Source: Verrucomicrobiota bacterium (GTDB taxonomy: Bacteria; Bacteroidota; Bacteroidia; Flavobacteriales_E; Vicingaceae). Taken from it: a DNA stretch of 40,195 bases. Shown in pieces: positions 31,474 through 40,195 of the stretch. Under the pieces are notes generated by a model. That model saw only the letters and a program-made list of their open reading frames with translations. It had not been told where the DNA came from and searched no databases. The stretch is from NCBI GenBank assembly GCA_002713165.1, contig PAVT01000030.1:1-40195 (forward strand), read 5' to 3'. Position numbers and translations under genes: made by a program. Within the stretch, counting starts at the first letter, position 1; each line of letters begins with the position of its first letter.

Positions 31474-33843
31474 TCAATGCCGTGCGTCCTTTGGCACTTC
31501 AGCAATCTCAATTGAGGGTGGATCCTTTTGAAGAATTTTAGTTCTATTTTCAATGGACTTCATCATTCTGGATGCTTCTCCTCCATCTATTCGTCCTCTT
31601 TTTTGTAAGCGCTCGATTGTTTTTGCTTCATAATTCAACAATGAGCGTATCGCTTGTGTTGTTGAAACTGCTTTGTAAACACCAGCATAGTTTTTGCGCA
31701 GGTTCCTCAAAAAAGTTTGACCTTCAATGCGATTTTCATTGATTTCACTTTCTATTAAAATTAGTGCATCTTGGTCTTCTTTTCCACTTCGGATCAAGCT
31801 CTCTACCAATTTTAATGCTTCTTCTTGAGCCATTACAAAACTAACTGCACAATCATAACTCAAAGTCATTCTGTCCAAATACCAGTCCTTCGCAATTTTT
31901 CCTACCAATGGCCAACGGCTCACTTTACTAAGAAACTCAGGAATTTTCCAACTTTCTTCTAAATCTTTTCTATCTGATAAAGGCACTTTCCCCCCTTCAT
32001 CCAACAGCTTACTGATATTGTCGCTAAGAATACTCACACTGTTCGCACCGAGCAATCCATCCCTAAATTGATGCCAATAGCTACTTTTTTCAGCTTCTAG
32101 TAAGCGCTTTCTGAGTTCAGCGATGGCCTCATTGCTTGCCACACCCTCTACTTCCATCTCTGTTTCTTTCTCCGGTAAATAATGATTGACTTCCTCCCAA
32201 TTCGATTTTTTGATAAACCGGTCTCCTTTCAGTCTTTCGATTTGATTGTGTGTGCTCTCGTATAAATATTCACGAGCATTGACCAGCATTTGTGCCTTTG
32301 CTGGAGAGACTTTGGTAAGGCCCAATTTGCCTACAATAAATTTAATTGTAGAAGCATTTATCAACAATGTTAGGGTTACAATCCCAGCGGTGAAAAACAA
32401 GAATTGATCCTTGATCTCTTTTGAAATATATTGGTCATCTACACCTGCAACAATTAAAGCCAACGCCAATCCGATCGCACCCCTAAGGGCTCCATACCAT
32501 ACTATGATGGCTTCCTTTTTAGGCAATCCATAACCGGCTCTTTTCATGAACGGATACAAGACTGCGATAACGACAGCACGCACCACATGTATGCCAATGT
32601 AAAAAATGGCCAACAGAACAAAATCATTGAGGTTAAATACGGAGCGTTCCGCCACAACTATGCCAACAATTAAAAAGATCAGGCAATTGGCAATAAATCC
32701 TGCCAATTCCCAAAACTCATGCATAAAATGCTCAACCTGTGGGCTGATTCTTGCTCTCCCTACACCCCCAATAATTAAACCCAGAGCTACTAAGCCCAAA
32801 ACACCAGAGACATGAAAGGTGTGTTCTGCTACATAAAAAGTAAGGTAAGCAGTAGCTATGACAAGACTGGTTTCAACCAATGCATCGTTAAAGACATTTT
32901 TAATCCATTTGATGACTATGTAACCAAACAAGACCCCAATAAACAATCCGCCAAAGGCTACTCGGAAAAATTCAAGTATTGGACTCCCATCTGAAGCTTC
33001 GCCAGTAATTCCTAAAAAGAACACCATGAATAAAACAATGGCAGTACCATCATTCAACAAAGATTCTCCTTCTATAAGCGTGCCTAATTTCTTGCTTGCT
33101 CCAAGCTCTTTAAGCAAAGCCACCACTGCAACAGGGTCAGTTGCACTCACAATAGAGCCAAACATCAATGCCAATGCCCATGTCCAATTGTTTAATCCTA
33201 TGCCTGCGTATTTTAAACCCATTGCCAAGGCAGCAGTCATTCCCAAGGCCATTAATATTCCAGGGACAGCCAGTAATATGGCATTGGTAGACGTCTTCTT
33301 GAAGGTATGTAAATCCATTGCATAAGAGGCCTCAAAAATCAAGATAGGCAAGAAGATAAAAAGCAACATGTGCGGATCCATATTGGCTGCAAAATCAATA
33401 GACTTGCTGATTGCTGTGAATTCTATATGCAAACCAAACAAGTCGTAGACCGAGAAATATCCAAGCCGATCTACAACACCTAACACAATCCCTAAAATCA
33501 GTAGCATGACTGTAAATGGAAAGGGACTTTTTTTGACAAAATGCCGAGTGGCTACACCAATTAAAATTGCAAGAATGATAAATAAAAGTGGGGCAGTATT
33601 GTCGTGGTTTCCATGGCCTTCTCCTTCCTCATGTTCAGAATGAACCTCATGCTCATTATGTTCACTGCTTATCTTTTTTTCAACGGAATTCCCTCCTGAT
33701 TCATGATCGTCTTGCTCAATGGTAATTATTGAATTAAGTTGATGATCAATAAGGTTTTGAGCATAGGATCCTGACACTAAAAAAATGAAAAAGGTCAATG
33801 GTACAAAAAAGTTGCACATTAATCTTAGAACCTGTTTGGTCAT
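31474..33843 (-). CDS. CPA1-type Na+/H+ antiporter (NhaP/NHE-like) with long C-terminal domain
   Basis: 789 aa. A signal-like N-terminal helix (VPLTFFIFLVSGSYAQ) precedes a His/Glu-rich periplasmic stretch (SEHNEHEVHSEHEEGEGHG, residues 60-80). Then 12-13 membrane helices carry CPA1 motifs: FLPILIFEASYAM, SATDPVAVVALL (Asp236) and EGESLLNDGTA (Asn264-Asp265, the ion-binding ND pair), and later YGALRGAIGLALAL. The last 270 residues are cytosolic, rich in charged helices, and probably regulatory. The cation preference, Na+ or K+, is not decided by these motifs. It is the only large gene on the reverse strand and is oriented head to head with the 1840-aa surface protein gene. Confidence 0.92.
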   Translation of the reverse strand: MTKQVLRLMCNFFVPLTFFIFLVSGSYAQNLIDHQLNSIITIEQDDHESGGNSVEKKISSEHNEHEVHSEHEEGEGHGNHDNTAPLLFIILAILIGVATRHFVKKSPFPFTVMLLILGIVLGVVDRLGYFSVYDLFGLHIEFTAISKSIDFAANMDPHMLLFIFLPILIFEASYAMDLHTFKKTSTNAILLAVPGILMALGMTAALAMGLKYAGIGLNNWTWALALMFGSIVSATDPVAVVALLKELGASKKLGTLIEGESLLNDGTAIVLFMVFFLGITGEASDGSPILEFFRVAFGGLFIGVLFGYIVIKWIKNVFNDALVETSLVIATAYLTFYVAEHTFHVSGVLGLVALGLIIGGVGRARISPQVEHFMHEFWELAGFIANCLIFLIVGIVVAERSVFNLNDFVLLAIFYIGIHVVRAVVIAVLYPFMKRAGYGLPKKEAIIVWYGALRGAIGLALALIVAGVDDQYISKEIKDQFLFFTAGIVTLTLLINASTIKFIVGKLGLTKVSPAKAQMLVNAREYLYESTHNQIERLKGDRFIKKSNWEEVNHYLPEKETEMEVEGVASNEAIAELRKRLLEAEKSSYWHQFRDGLLGANSVSILSDNISKLLDEGGKVPLSDRKDLEESWKIPEFLSKVSRWPLVGKIAKDWYLDRMTLSYDCAVSFVMAQEEALKLVESLIRSGKEDQDALILIESEINENRIEGQTFLRNLRKNYAGVYKAVSTTQAIRSLLNYEAKTIERLQKRGRIDGGEASRMMKSIENRTKILQKDPPSIEIAEVPKDARH

Positions 33844-33869
33844 ATCTGGTAAGAATTTGATTGGTTCGA

Positions 33870-33898
33870 TAAAGATAGAAATCTATTTGAAATACAAT
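33870..33898 (-). promoter_or_regulatory. Candidate promoter of the CPA1 antiporter gene
   Basis: On the minus strand ATTG (33898-33895), 17 bases, then TATCTTTA (33877-33870), 7 of 8 matches to TAnnTTTG. It sits 27-55 bases upstream of the ATG at 33843, a sensible distance. Confidence 0.35.
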
Positions 33899-33980
33899 TC
33901 GGAGTATTGTGTCTGATAATAAAATGTCATAGATGAATGCATTATCGTGCAACTTCTCTTAAATATTGAAGAAATTGAAT

Positions 33981-33988
33981 TAAGTTTG
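33981..33988 (+). promoter_or_regulatory. Candidate -7 box before the giant surface-protein gene
   Basis: TAAGTTTG fits TAnnTTTG exactly and lies 28 bases before the ATG at 34017. No convincing TTTG -33 element was found at the right distance, so this is weak. The same octamer occurs before the M13 peptidase (39626-39633), but there it lies only 14 bases from the ATG. Confidence 0.25.
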
Positions 33989-34016
33989 TTAACTTAAAGC
34001 AATAAAAAATAACAAA

Positions 34017-37000
34017 ATGAAAAAAATTACCTCTTTCCTATTATTCCTTTTAACTATTCTTTCTAGTCCGGCACTATTTGGACAATTAACAGGAACATAT
34101 ACTATTGATTCTGCAATTGTTACTGGCGGATCCAATTTTCAAAGCTTTACTGATTTTGCAGATTCCATCAACACAAACGGAGTATCTGGGCCTGTCACGG
34201 TTAATGTTACGATTGGCTCTGGACCTTACAATCAACAGATTGTATTAAGCACAATTACAGGAGTTAACGCTACAAACACAGTCACTATTAATGGCAATGG
34301 CGAAACATTAGAATATGATGCAACGAGTACGGATAAACGTATATTTGGCTTAGATGGGGCCGATTATGTAACCATAGATAGCCTTGTAATTAAATCATTA
34401 AACGCTACTTATGGTTATGGTATTCATTTGATGAACAACTCAGACAACAATACCATCAAACGTTGTATAATCGATTTAAGTTCAATCACAAGTACCTCAT
34501 CTATCAATTCAGCTGGAATTTTGGCAAGTGGGTCCATTACATCTACATCAACAGATGGAAGCAATGCAAGCAACACACTTGTGCAAGACAATGTGATAAA
34601 AGGGGGCACTTCAGGAGGGCCATACGCTGGCATCTATTTTAATGGAAATGGTTCTGGGAGCAATGGGTTAGGAAATGACATTATTGGAAATGACATCACC
34701 GACTGGTACTCTAGAGCCATATACATAGACGATCAAGAAGACTTTGTAATATCTGGTAATGATATTTCTAGACCTACACGAACCACCTCAACCACCCAAT
34801 ACGCAATATACGTGAGTTCAGGATCTACACAAGATATGACCATTGAGAAAAACAAAATCCACAACCTTCAAGGAGGGGATCTAACTCCTACTTCTGCTGC
34901 TTATCCAATATATTCTACAAGTAATGATGCAGCAATTGGCAAAGAAAATAAGGTGGTAAATAATTTAATTTATGACCTTGGAGGCACCGGACTTATATAT
35001 GCTCTTTACAATTCGGGCAGTAACAACTACCATTATTACCACAACACAATTTCACTTGATGATGCAACTGCGACTGCAGGCACAACACGTGGTTATTATC
35101 AATCTACTACAACCACAACGGGAATTGAAATAAAGAATAATATTTTCTCTATTAAACGTGGAGGAAGTGGAACTAAACATGGTATTTACATCAGCTCCTC
35201 TACAGCCATTACTTTCAATAGTGATTACAATACCATCTACATGGGATCTTCTGGCACAGGTGCCCAACATGTTGGAAGATTCGGAACCTCAGATGAGACT
35301 ACTTTAGCAGATTGGCAAGCTGTCAATACGAATGCATACGATCAAAACAGCACGGATGCAGACCCAGATCTAACTTCAGCAACAGATTTAACACCCATTG
35401 GCTCAGGTGCAGATGAAAGTGGAACGAACGTTGGTGTGATGGAAGATTTCTTTGGAGCTTTTAGAGATACTGTGCCTGACATGGGCGCAATAGAGTATAC
35501 AGCGCCTGTAATAAGTTGCATAAAGCCTTTTAATCAAACCGTTGTATCAACCACTGATACCTCAGCCAATGTAAGATGGAATGAGGGAGGAACAGCAACT
35601 CAATGGGAAATTGAATACGATACTGCAGGATTCACACTTGGAACGGGTATGACCGTCATAGTGAATACGGATACATTTACTACAATTACAGGGCTAGATG
35701 ATCAAACGACTTATGACTGGTACGTTAGAGCTATTTGTGGACCGGCAGACAGTAGTTTTTGGGTTGGCCCAAATACGTTTACTACACCTTGCAGTCCGCT
35801 AGTCGCACCTCTTCAAGAAAATTTTGACGGATTAGCGCTTGTCTCTCCTTACACAGATTTACCGTCCTGTTGGGATCCACAAGTAGGCCCAGATTTTTGG
35901 GATGTCACCAATGACATTATAAACGTCGGCCATACCTACCTCCCTAATATAGGTGATCATACAACTGGCACTGCAAATTATATGTGGATAGATGCTTCTA
36001 GTAATATACTTGCCAATGCCATGGAATCTCCACTAATTGACATTAGTGGTTTAACAGCACCCTATGCAGGCTTTTGGTTTGCTTCTGACAATACCACCAA
36101 TAGTATTAACCATACAATTGTACTTGAGGCTTGGAATGGAATTGGATGGGATACAATTGTCACAGAAAGAGGCAACTTTACTGGATGGGTTGAAGTGGCA
36201 GATACGCTACCTGCAGGAATCCCAAATGTTACACGCTTTAGAATTAGCGCTGTAGCAGATCCATTAGGTACCAGCTCTACTTATTTTTACAATGATCTTG
36301 GAGTGGATGACTTCTTTGTGAAAGAAGCTCCACAATGTCCAGCTCCGAATGGACTATCAGCAAGCTCTATTACAGATAGCTCTGCGACATTATCTTGGAC
36401 AGAAAATGGCACCACGACTCAATGGCAAATTGAAATTGATACTTCAGGTTTTGCGCTAGGAACAGGCAATCTATTTCTCGTAAATACAGATACCTTCTTG
36501 AATGTATCTGGACTTATGGCACAATCTACCTATCAATGGTATGTTCGAGCAATCTGCGGTCCCGGAGATACAAGTGATTGGTCATCGTTCAACACCTTTA
36601 CAACACTATGTCAAGTTTTCGCAATCCCATTTGAAGAAACGTTCGACGTATTCGTACCAGGATGTTGGGAAGAAGCAGGAGATGGTGACCCAACTACTGG
36701 ACCGTCTTCCTTAGGCACTGGAAATTGGAGAGATGGAGATTACTTAAATACAGTTGGCAATGGTGGTGGAGCTAGAATCAATCTCTATACAAATTCATTC
36801 AGAGAGTGGATACTCTCCCCGACCATCGATTTATCAGGTGGTCCCTATGAACTTGCTGTAGATGCCGGTGTAACCAACTGGAATACCAATGCCGCTGACA
36901 ATATGGGTTCGGACGATACAGTCCAAGTATTGATCTCAACTGATGGAGGGATGACTTGGACCGACTTGATCACATGGGATGCAAACAATCAACCACCTAC

Positions 37001-39539
37001 ATTAGGCAACACTTATAGAATAGATCTTTCTGCTTATAGTGGTTCAAACAATGTATTCGCGATTTGGGCATCTGATGGCACAGTGAATGATGTTGAGGAT
37101 TACGACTTTCACATAGGCAACTTCAAAATAGATGCGCCAGCAGCTTGTGCTGCTCCATCTTTCTTGGTTACCGATTCCATTTCTTCGGACGATGCCTTCA
37201 TTACATGGACTACTGGAGGGAACGATACCGCTTGGGTAGTAATTATTGATACTGCAGGGTTTACATTAGATACTTCAGCTGGCGGTTTCGCAGGCGCAAG
37301 GTTTGGTGACCAAGTAACAGACACCGCTGGATTTTTTGGCGGAGGTCTACAAGCAAACACTTCCTATGATTGGTATGTACGTGGTATTTGTGCTGCCGGT
37401 GATACCAGCGATTGGGTTGGACCTGCAACTTTCACCACATTGTGTGCAACCTTCTCCATTCCTTTCGAAGAGACATTTGACACATTCGTTCCTGATTGCT
37501 GGGATGAAGCTGGCGATGGTGATCCAAGCACTGGTCCGACTACATTGGGCAGTGGAAATTGGAGAGATGGCGATTACTTGAACACACCAGGCAATGGTGG
37601 TGGAGCAAGAATTAACCTTTTCACTACCGGGTTTCAAGAATGGATTCTATCTCCTGTGATAGATCTTTCAGGCGGTTCATATCAATTATCTGTAGACGCC
37701 GGAGTCACAAATTGGAACACAAGTGCCGCAGACAATATGGGTTCGGATGATACAGTCCAAGTACTCATCTCAACTGATGGTGGAGCTTCCTGGACAAGTC
37801 TCATCACATGGGATGTAAATAATCAACCTCCAACGCTTGGAGCTACTTATACCTATGATTTAAGTGCCTATTCAGGAACTGACAATCAATTTGCTGTATG
37901 GGCCTCTGATGGAAGTATCAACGACATTGAAGACTACGACTTCCATATAGGCAATTTTAAAATTGATGCATTGCCCTTACCATATTATCCAATAGGCATC
38001 ATCAATACAGAAGATGCCAATGGAGTGGCGGATTCCTTGAATGTAGAATGCTGGACCTCAGGTACTGTTCTAGGGGTTGATCTAGACGGCAATAACGGAA
38101 TCTCCTTTACCATTTCTGATTTATCAAGTGGCATGCAAGAAGGAATTAACGTGTTTAATCGAAATGACATTAGTGGATACGTTGTAAATGAAGGTGATTC
38201 TATTATGGTAAGAGGTACAGTCGGACAATTCAATGGTTTGATTCAAATTGAACCAGATTCTATCATTTTAGTTGATACAAATGTTAATCTACCTTCGGTT
38301 TTGCTTGTAGATTCTTTGGGTGAATACACAGAATCAAAATATGTTGAATTGATTTCTGACTTTGTTCTCCTTAATGGAAGCGGCCCTTTTAGCTTCAATA
38401 TGGATGCGACAAATGGCACAGATACCATTACAATACGTGTAGATTCTGACACAGACATCAATGATAGTTTGTCTGCAAATCCATTGGTGCCAGGTGACAC
38501 CATTTGTGGATTAACTGGTATAGGTGGGCAATTTGACAGTTCAAATCCGTTTACGGATGGCTATCAAGTATTCCCAATGAGGTACTCTGACCTATCGATT
38601 TGTCGATTCGTACCTCCTACGGTAACGCCATATTACCCTATTGGCACCATCAATACTGAAGATGCCAATGGTGTGGCAGATTCTTTGAATGTATTGTGTT
38701 TTACTTCAGGAACTGTAATTGGTGTTGATTTAGATGGAGATCCAGGTCTTTCTTTCTTTATCTCTGATTTATCTTCAGGATCACAACAAGGAATTAATGT
38801 GTTCAATTTTAATGATGTGAGCAATTATATAGTGAATGAAGGTGATTCAATTCTCGTAAGAGGACCTATCATCCAATTCAATGGATTGACGGAAATCAAT
38901 GCAGATTCCATTAGCATTCTTAAAACAAATGCAACGATTCCAATGCCTCGCATTGTCACTGACCTTGTTGAATCAAATGAAGGTGAGTGGTTGAGTTTGG
39001 ACAGTTTGACCATCATTTCGGTCAATCCAACAGGAAACTCAGGAACGAATTATGATGCAACAACAACGAGCGGTGATACCATCACGATGCGTGTAGACAA
39101 TGACACTGACATTGATGACAGTACTTCTTTTGCGGTGAATGATCTATTGTGTAATGTTCTAGCAGTTGGTGCACAGTTTGACAATTCAAGTCCTTATACT
39201 TCAGGATATCAAATTCTCCCAATGCGATTTTCCGACATTGATACTGTTAGCTGCCAAACTACAAGTATTGGTGAATTGAAAGCAAAGACGCAAGATTTCG
39301 TCATCTATCCAAATCCAACATCGGGTGAATTTGTTTTAAGCACGAATGGTTTTAACAATACAAGCGTGAAAGTAGAAGTGCGGGACATGAGTGGCAGAAT
39401 TGTAAAAAGTGAATTGATCAACAACGCCAATCAATCTTTTGCGCGATCTTATCAAATGCATGATAACGCAAAAGGCATCTATTTTATCAGCATATTGGAT
39501 GGTGATCAAGCCATTCATAAAAAATTGGTAATCCAATAA
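34017..39539 (+). CDS. Giant multidomain surface protein, T9SS cargo
   Basis: 1840 aa. Signal peptide (ITSFLLFLLTILSSPALFGQ). Domains in order: parallel beta-helix (about 30-440, with NxIxxxDI/SGNDIS-type turns), fibronectin type III (about 500-590), a choice-of-anchor J/MAM-like domain (600-770), FN3 (775-865), a jelly-roll domain beginning IPFEETFDVFVPGCW (870-1035), FN3 (1040-1145), a near copy of the jelly roll (IPFEETFDTFVPDCW, 1148-1318), two OB-fold-like repeats each starting YYPIG.INTEDANGVADSLNV (1322-1535 and 1540-1745) and the T9SS sorting tail (FVIYPNPTSGEFVLS to KKLVIQ). It should be secreted and displayed, perhaps as an adhesin or polymer-binding protein. A strong terminator follows, so it is transcribed alone. 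Confidence 0.88.
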   Translation: MKKITSFLLFLLTILSSPALFGQLTGTYTIDSAIVTGGSNFQSFTDFADSINTNGVSGPVTVNVTIGSGPYNQQIVLSTITGVNATNTVTINGNGETLEYDATSTDKRIFGLDGADYVTIDSLVIKSLNATYGYGIHLMNNSDNNTIKRCIIDLSSITSTSSINSAGILASGSITSTSTDGSNASNTLVQDNVIKGGTSGGPYAGIYFNGNGSGSNGLGNDIIGNDITDWYSRAIYIDDQEDFVISGNDISRPTRTTSTTQYAIYVSSGSTQDMTIEKNKIHNLQGGDLTPTSAAYPIYSTSNDAAIGKENKVVNNLIYDLGGTGLIYALYNSGSNNYHYYHNTISLDDATATAGTTRGYYQSTTTTTGIEIKNNIFSIKRGGSGTKHGIYISSSTAITFNSDYNTIYMGSSGTGAQHVGRFGTSDETTLADWQAVNTNAYDQNSTDADPDLTSATDLTPIGSGADESGTNVGVMEDFFGAFRDTVPDMGAIEYTAPVISCIKPFNQTVVSTTDTSANVRWNEGGTATQWEIEYDTAGFTLGTGMTVIVNTDTFTTITGLDDQTTYDWYVRAICGPADSSFWVGPNTFTTPCSPLVAPLQENFDGLALVSPYTDLPSCWDPQVGPDFWDVTNDIINVGHTYLPNIGDHTTGTANYMWIDASSNILANAMESPLIDISGLTAPYAGFWFASDNTTNSINHTIVLEAWNGIGWDTIVTERGNFTGWVEVADTLPAGIPNVTRFRISAVADPLGTSSTYFYNDLGVDDFFVKEAPQCPAPNGLSASSITDSSATLSWTENGTTTQWQIEIDTSGFALGTGNLFLVNTDTFLNVSGLMAQSTYQWYVRAICGPGDTSDWSSFNTFTTLCQVFAIPFEETFDVFVPGCWEEAGDGDPTTGPSSLGTGNWRDGDYLNTVGNGGGARINLYTNSFREWILSPTIDLSGGPYELAVDAGVTNWNTNAADNMGSDDTVQVLISTDGGMTWTDLITWDANNQPPTLGNTYRIDLSAYSGSNNVFAIWASDGTVNDVEDYDFHIGNFKIDAPAACAAPSFLVTDSISSDDAFITWTTGGNDTAWVVIIDTAGFTLDTSAGGFAGARFGDQVTDTAGFFGGGLQANTSYDWYVRGICAAGDTSDWVGPATFTTLCATFSIPFEETFDTFVPDCWDEAGDGDPSTGPTTLGSGNWRDGDYLNTPGNGGGARINLFTTGFQEWILSPVIDLSGGSYQLSVDAGVTNWNTSAADNMGSDDTVQVLISTDGGASWTSLITWDVNNQPPTLGATYTYDLSAYSGTDNQFAVWASDGSINDIEDYDFHIGNFKIDALPLPYYPIGIINTEDANGVADSLNVECWTSGTVLGVDLDGNNGISFTISDLSSGMQEGINVFNRNDISGYVVNEGDSIMVRGTVGQFNGLIQIEPDSIILVDTNVNLPSVLLVDSLGEYTESKYVELISDFVLLNGSGPFSFNMDATNGTDTITIRVDSDTDINDSLSANPLVPGDTICGLTGIGGQFDSSNPFTDGYQVFPMRYSDLSICRFVPPTVTPYYPIGTINTEDANGVADSLNVLCFTSGTVIGVDLDGDPGLSFFISDLSSGSQQGINVFNFNDVSNYIVNEGDSILVRGPIIQFNGLTEINADSISILKTNATIPMPRIVTDLVESNEGEWLSLDSLTIISVNPTGNSGTNYDATTTSGDTITMRVDNDTDIDDSTSFAVNDLLCNVLAVGAQFDNSSPYTSGYQILPMRFSDIDTVSCQTTSIGELKAKTQDFVIYPNPTSGEFVLSTNGFNNTSVKVEVRDMSGRIVKSELINNANQSFARSYQMHDNAKGIYFISILDGDQAIHKKLVIQ
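36625..37966 (+). repeat. Duplicated jelly-roll units in the surface protein
   Basis: Two copies (about 36625-37133 and 37457-37965) encode nearly the same domain; long stretches such as GSDDTVQVLISTDGG and DYDFHIGNFKID are identical. The DNA is also closely similar (ATGGGTTCGGAYGATACAG shared), so duplication is fairly recent or kept alike by gene conversion. A FN3 domain separates the copies. Confidence 0.85.
37977..39250 (+). repeat. Duplicated OB-fold-like units in the surface protein
   Basis: Two copies (about 37977-38615 and 38626-39250) share INTEDANGVADSLNV, TSGT, NVFN, VNEGDSI, QFNGL, MRVDNDTDIDDS-like and FxMRxSDI segments at matching places. They have drifted more than the jelly-roll pair. 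Confidence 0.8.
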
Positions 39540-39560
39540 TCATTCAGTACCTAAACCTAA

Positions 39561-39590
39561 AGGGCCTCGAGATTTCTCGAGGCCTTTTTT
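39561..39590 (+). terminator. Strong rho-independent terminator
   Basis: GGCCTCGAG-ATTT-CTCGAGGCC is a perfect 9-bp GC-rich stem with a 4-base loop, immediately followed by TTTTTT. It begins 22 bases after the stop of the 1840-aa gene and separates it from the M13 peptidase. It is the clearest terminator in the window. Confidence 0.93.
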
Positions 39591-39647
39591 GATAAACGGT
39601 ATATATCCTAAAACTCAAAATAGCTTAAGTTTGAAAAAATTTGACAC

Positions 39648-40195
39648 ATGAAAAAAATCTTCTTCTTTTTAGCAACCATCACTGCAATGGCAGCTTGTCA
39701 ACAAAACAAAACGACGAATCAGGAAGCAGAAGTAAGCACTTCACATCAAAAAACATCCGAGGCCTTTCCCCTTTCAAACCTTGACACTAGCATTTCACCT
39801 TGTGAAGACTTTTATCAATATGCAATTGGGGGTTGGCTCAAAGAGAATCCTGTTCCTTCTACTGAAAGTAGATGGAGCAGCTTTAATGTAGTATTGGATG
39901 CAAACAATAGAAAGATTAGAACCATTCTAAATGAGTTTTCATCTGGCGATTTTGAAGTAGGAAGTATGGAACAAAAAATTGGAGATTTTTATCGGAGTGC
40001 AATGGACTCCTCCCAGGCAGATGCTTTAGGTATTGAACCCCTCAATCGCGAATTTAGCCGAATTGGTGGACTAAAAAAATCAGAGGACATCATTCCATTG
40101 ATCGCACATCACAGAAGTGTTGGCATAGGCTCTTTATTCGGAATCTATGTCAGTCAAGACGACAAAAACAGCGAAGCATACATCACACATTTGTA
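39648..40195 (+). CDS. M13 (neprilysin-family) metallopeptidase lipoprotein, 3' end missing
   Basis: Not in the ORF track because the frame runs off the window. From ATG 39648 it reads MKKIFFFLATITAMAACQQ, a lipobox signal with Cys17, then a short linker and LDTSISPCEDFYQYAIGGWLKENPVP, the hallmark start of M13 peptidases (D.....PC.DFY.Y..G.W...N.IP). It continues with SRWSSFNVVLDANNRKIRTIL and YRSAMDSSQADALGIEPL, also standard. The zinc motif HExxH lies beyond the window. It should be a zinc endopeptidase on the outer face of a membrane, degrading oligopeptides. Confidence 0.92.
   Translation, partial: MKKIFFFLATITAMAACQQNKTTNQEAEVSTSHQKTSEAFPLSNLDTSISPCEDFYQYAIGGWLKENPVPSTESRWSSFNVVLDANNRKIRTILNEFSSGDFEVGSMEQKIGDFYRSAMDSSQADALGIEPLNREFSRIGGLKKSEDIIPLIAHHRSVGIGSLFGIYVSQDDKNSEAYITHL

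Noticed and set aside
36625-39250. Repeats as a CRISPR-like or mobile array
   Set aside because: The repeats are hundreds of bases long, in frame, and encode protein domains.

Overview
The window comes from a member of the Bacteroidota (Flavobacteriia/Cytophagia-like). The evidence is AT-rich DNA with few Shine-Dalgarno sites, TTTG/TAnnTTTG-type promoter candidates, secreted proteins ending in type IX secretion (T9SS) sorting domains (YPNP start, conserved K-x-hydrophobic end), and Bacteroidota-typical families (DUF3347, DUF5676, SHOCT-domain mini proteins). Nearly every gene lies on the + strand in tight, often overlapping operons; the exceptions are one large antiporter on the - strand and one possible mini-ORF.

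Layout. (1) 1-4.2 kb: the tail of a membrane-anchored cytochrome c, a YceI-like protein, then a metal-response cluster (SHOCT / HMA metallochaperone / SHOCT / ArsR repressor / DUF2933 / DUF5676 / membrane AlbA_2 protein / YHS-like lipoprotein). (2) 4.2-11.2 kb: membrane energetics and carbon flow: NDH-2, a lycopene-cyclase-like membrane protein, NhaA, a K+-channel-like protein, an archaeal-type (type II) GAPDH, a small secreted protein, and a dicarboxylate/amino-acid symporter. (3) 11.3-16 kb: SPFH lipoprotein, DUF3347 lipoprotein, ATP-type phosphofructokinase, YceI, porin. (4) 16.0-24.2 kb: a very compact block of universal stress protein, 72-aa unknown, ATP-cone/PD-(D/E)XK nuclease fusion, beta-CASP RNase, archaeal-type AMP phosphorylase, saccharopine-dehydrogenase-like oxidoreductase, PRPP synthetase, secreted unknown and PPK2 polyphosphate kinase, followed by a CopB-type copper ATPase and a metal-binding lipoprotein (to 26.6 kb). 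(5) 26.6-29.4 kb: an M43 metalloprotease with T9SS tail and the wreck of a second secreted protein. (6) 29.5-40.2 kb: more ordinary-looking genes: thiamine-binding protein, a pentapeptide-repeat/K+-channel fusion, a convergent CPA1 Na+/H+ antiporter, a 1840-aa T9SS surface protein with internal duplications and a strong terminator, and the start of an M13 peptidase.

The most interesting unit is the 16.0-24.2 kb block, read with the nearby PFK and type II GAPDH. The gene content suggests (inference) a low-energy/stress module acting on adenylates and RNA-derived nucleotides. An RNase and an ATP-sensing nuclease could release or monitor nucleotides. AMP phosphorylase could split NMPs to base plus ribose-1,5-bisphosphate. 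The PRPP synthetase homologue handles the ribose-phosphate pool, and PPK2 could recharge AMP/ADP from polyphosphate. No RuBisCO or ribose-1,5-bisphosphate isomerase is present in the window, so the fate of the sugar product is open. Copper/heavy-metal proteins are interspersed along the first 27 kb, which looks like a stress/metal accessory island. Calls rest on reading motifs in the translated ORFs; no database search was run.
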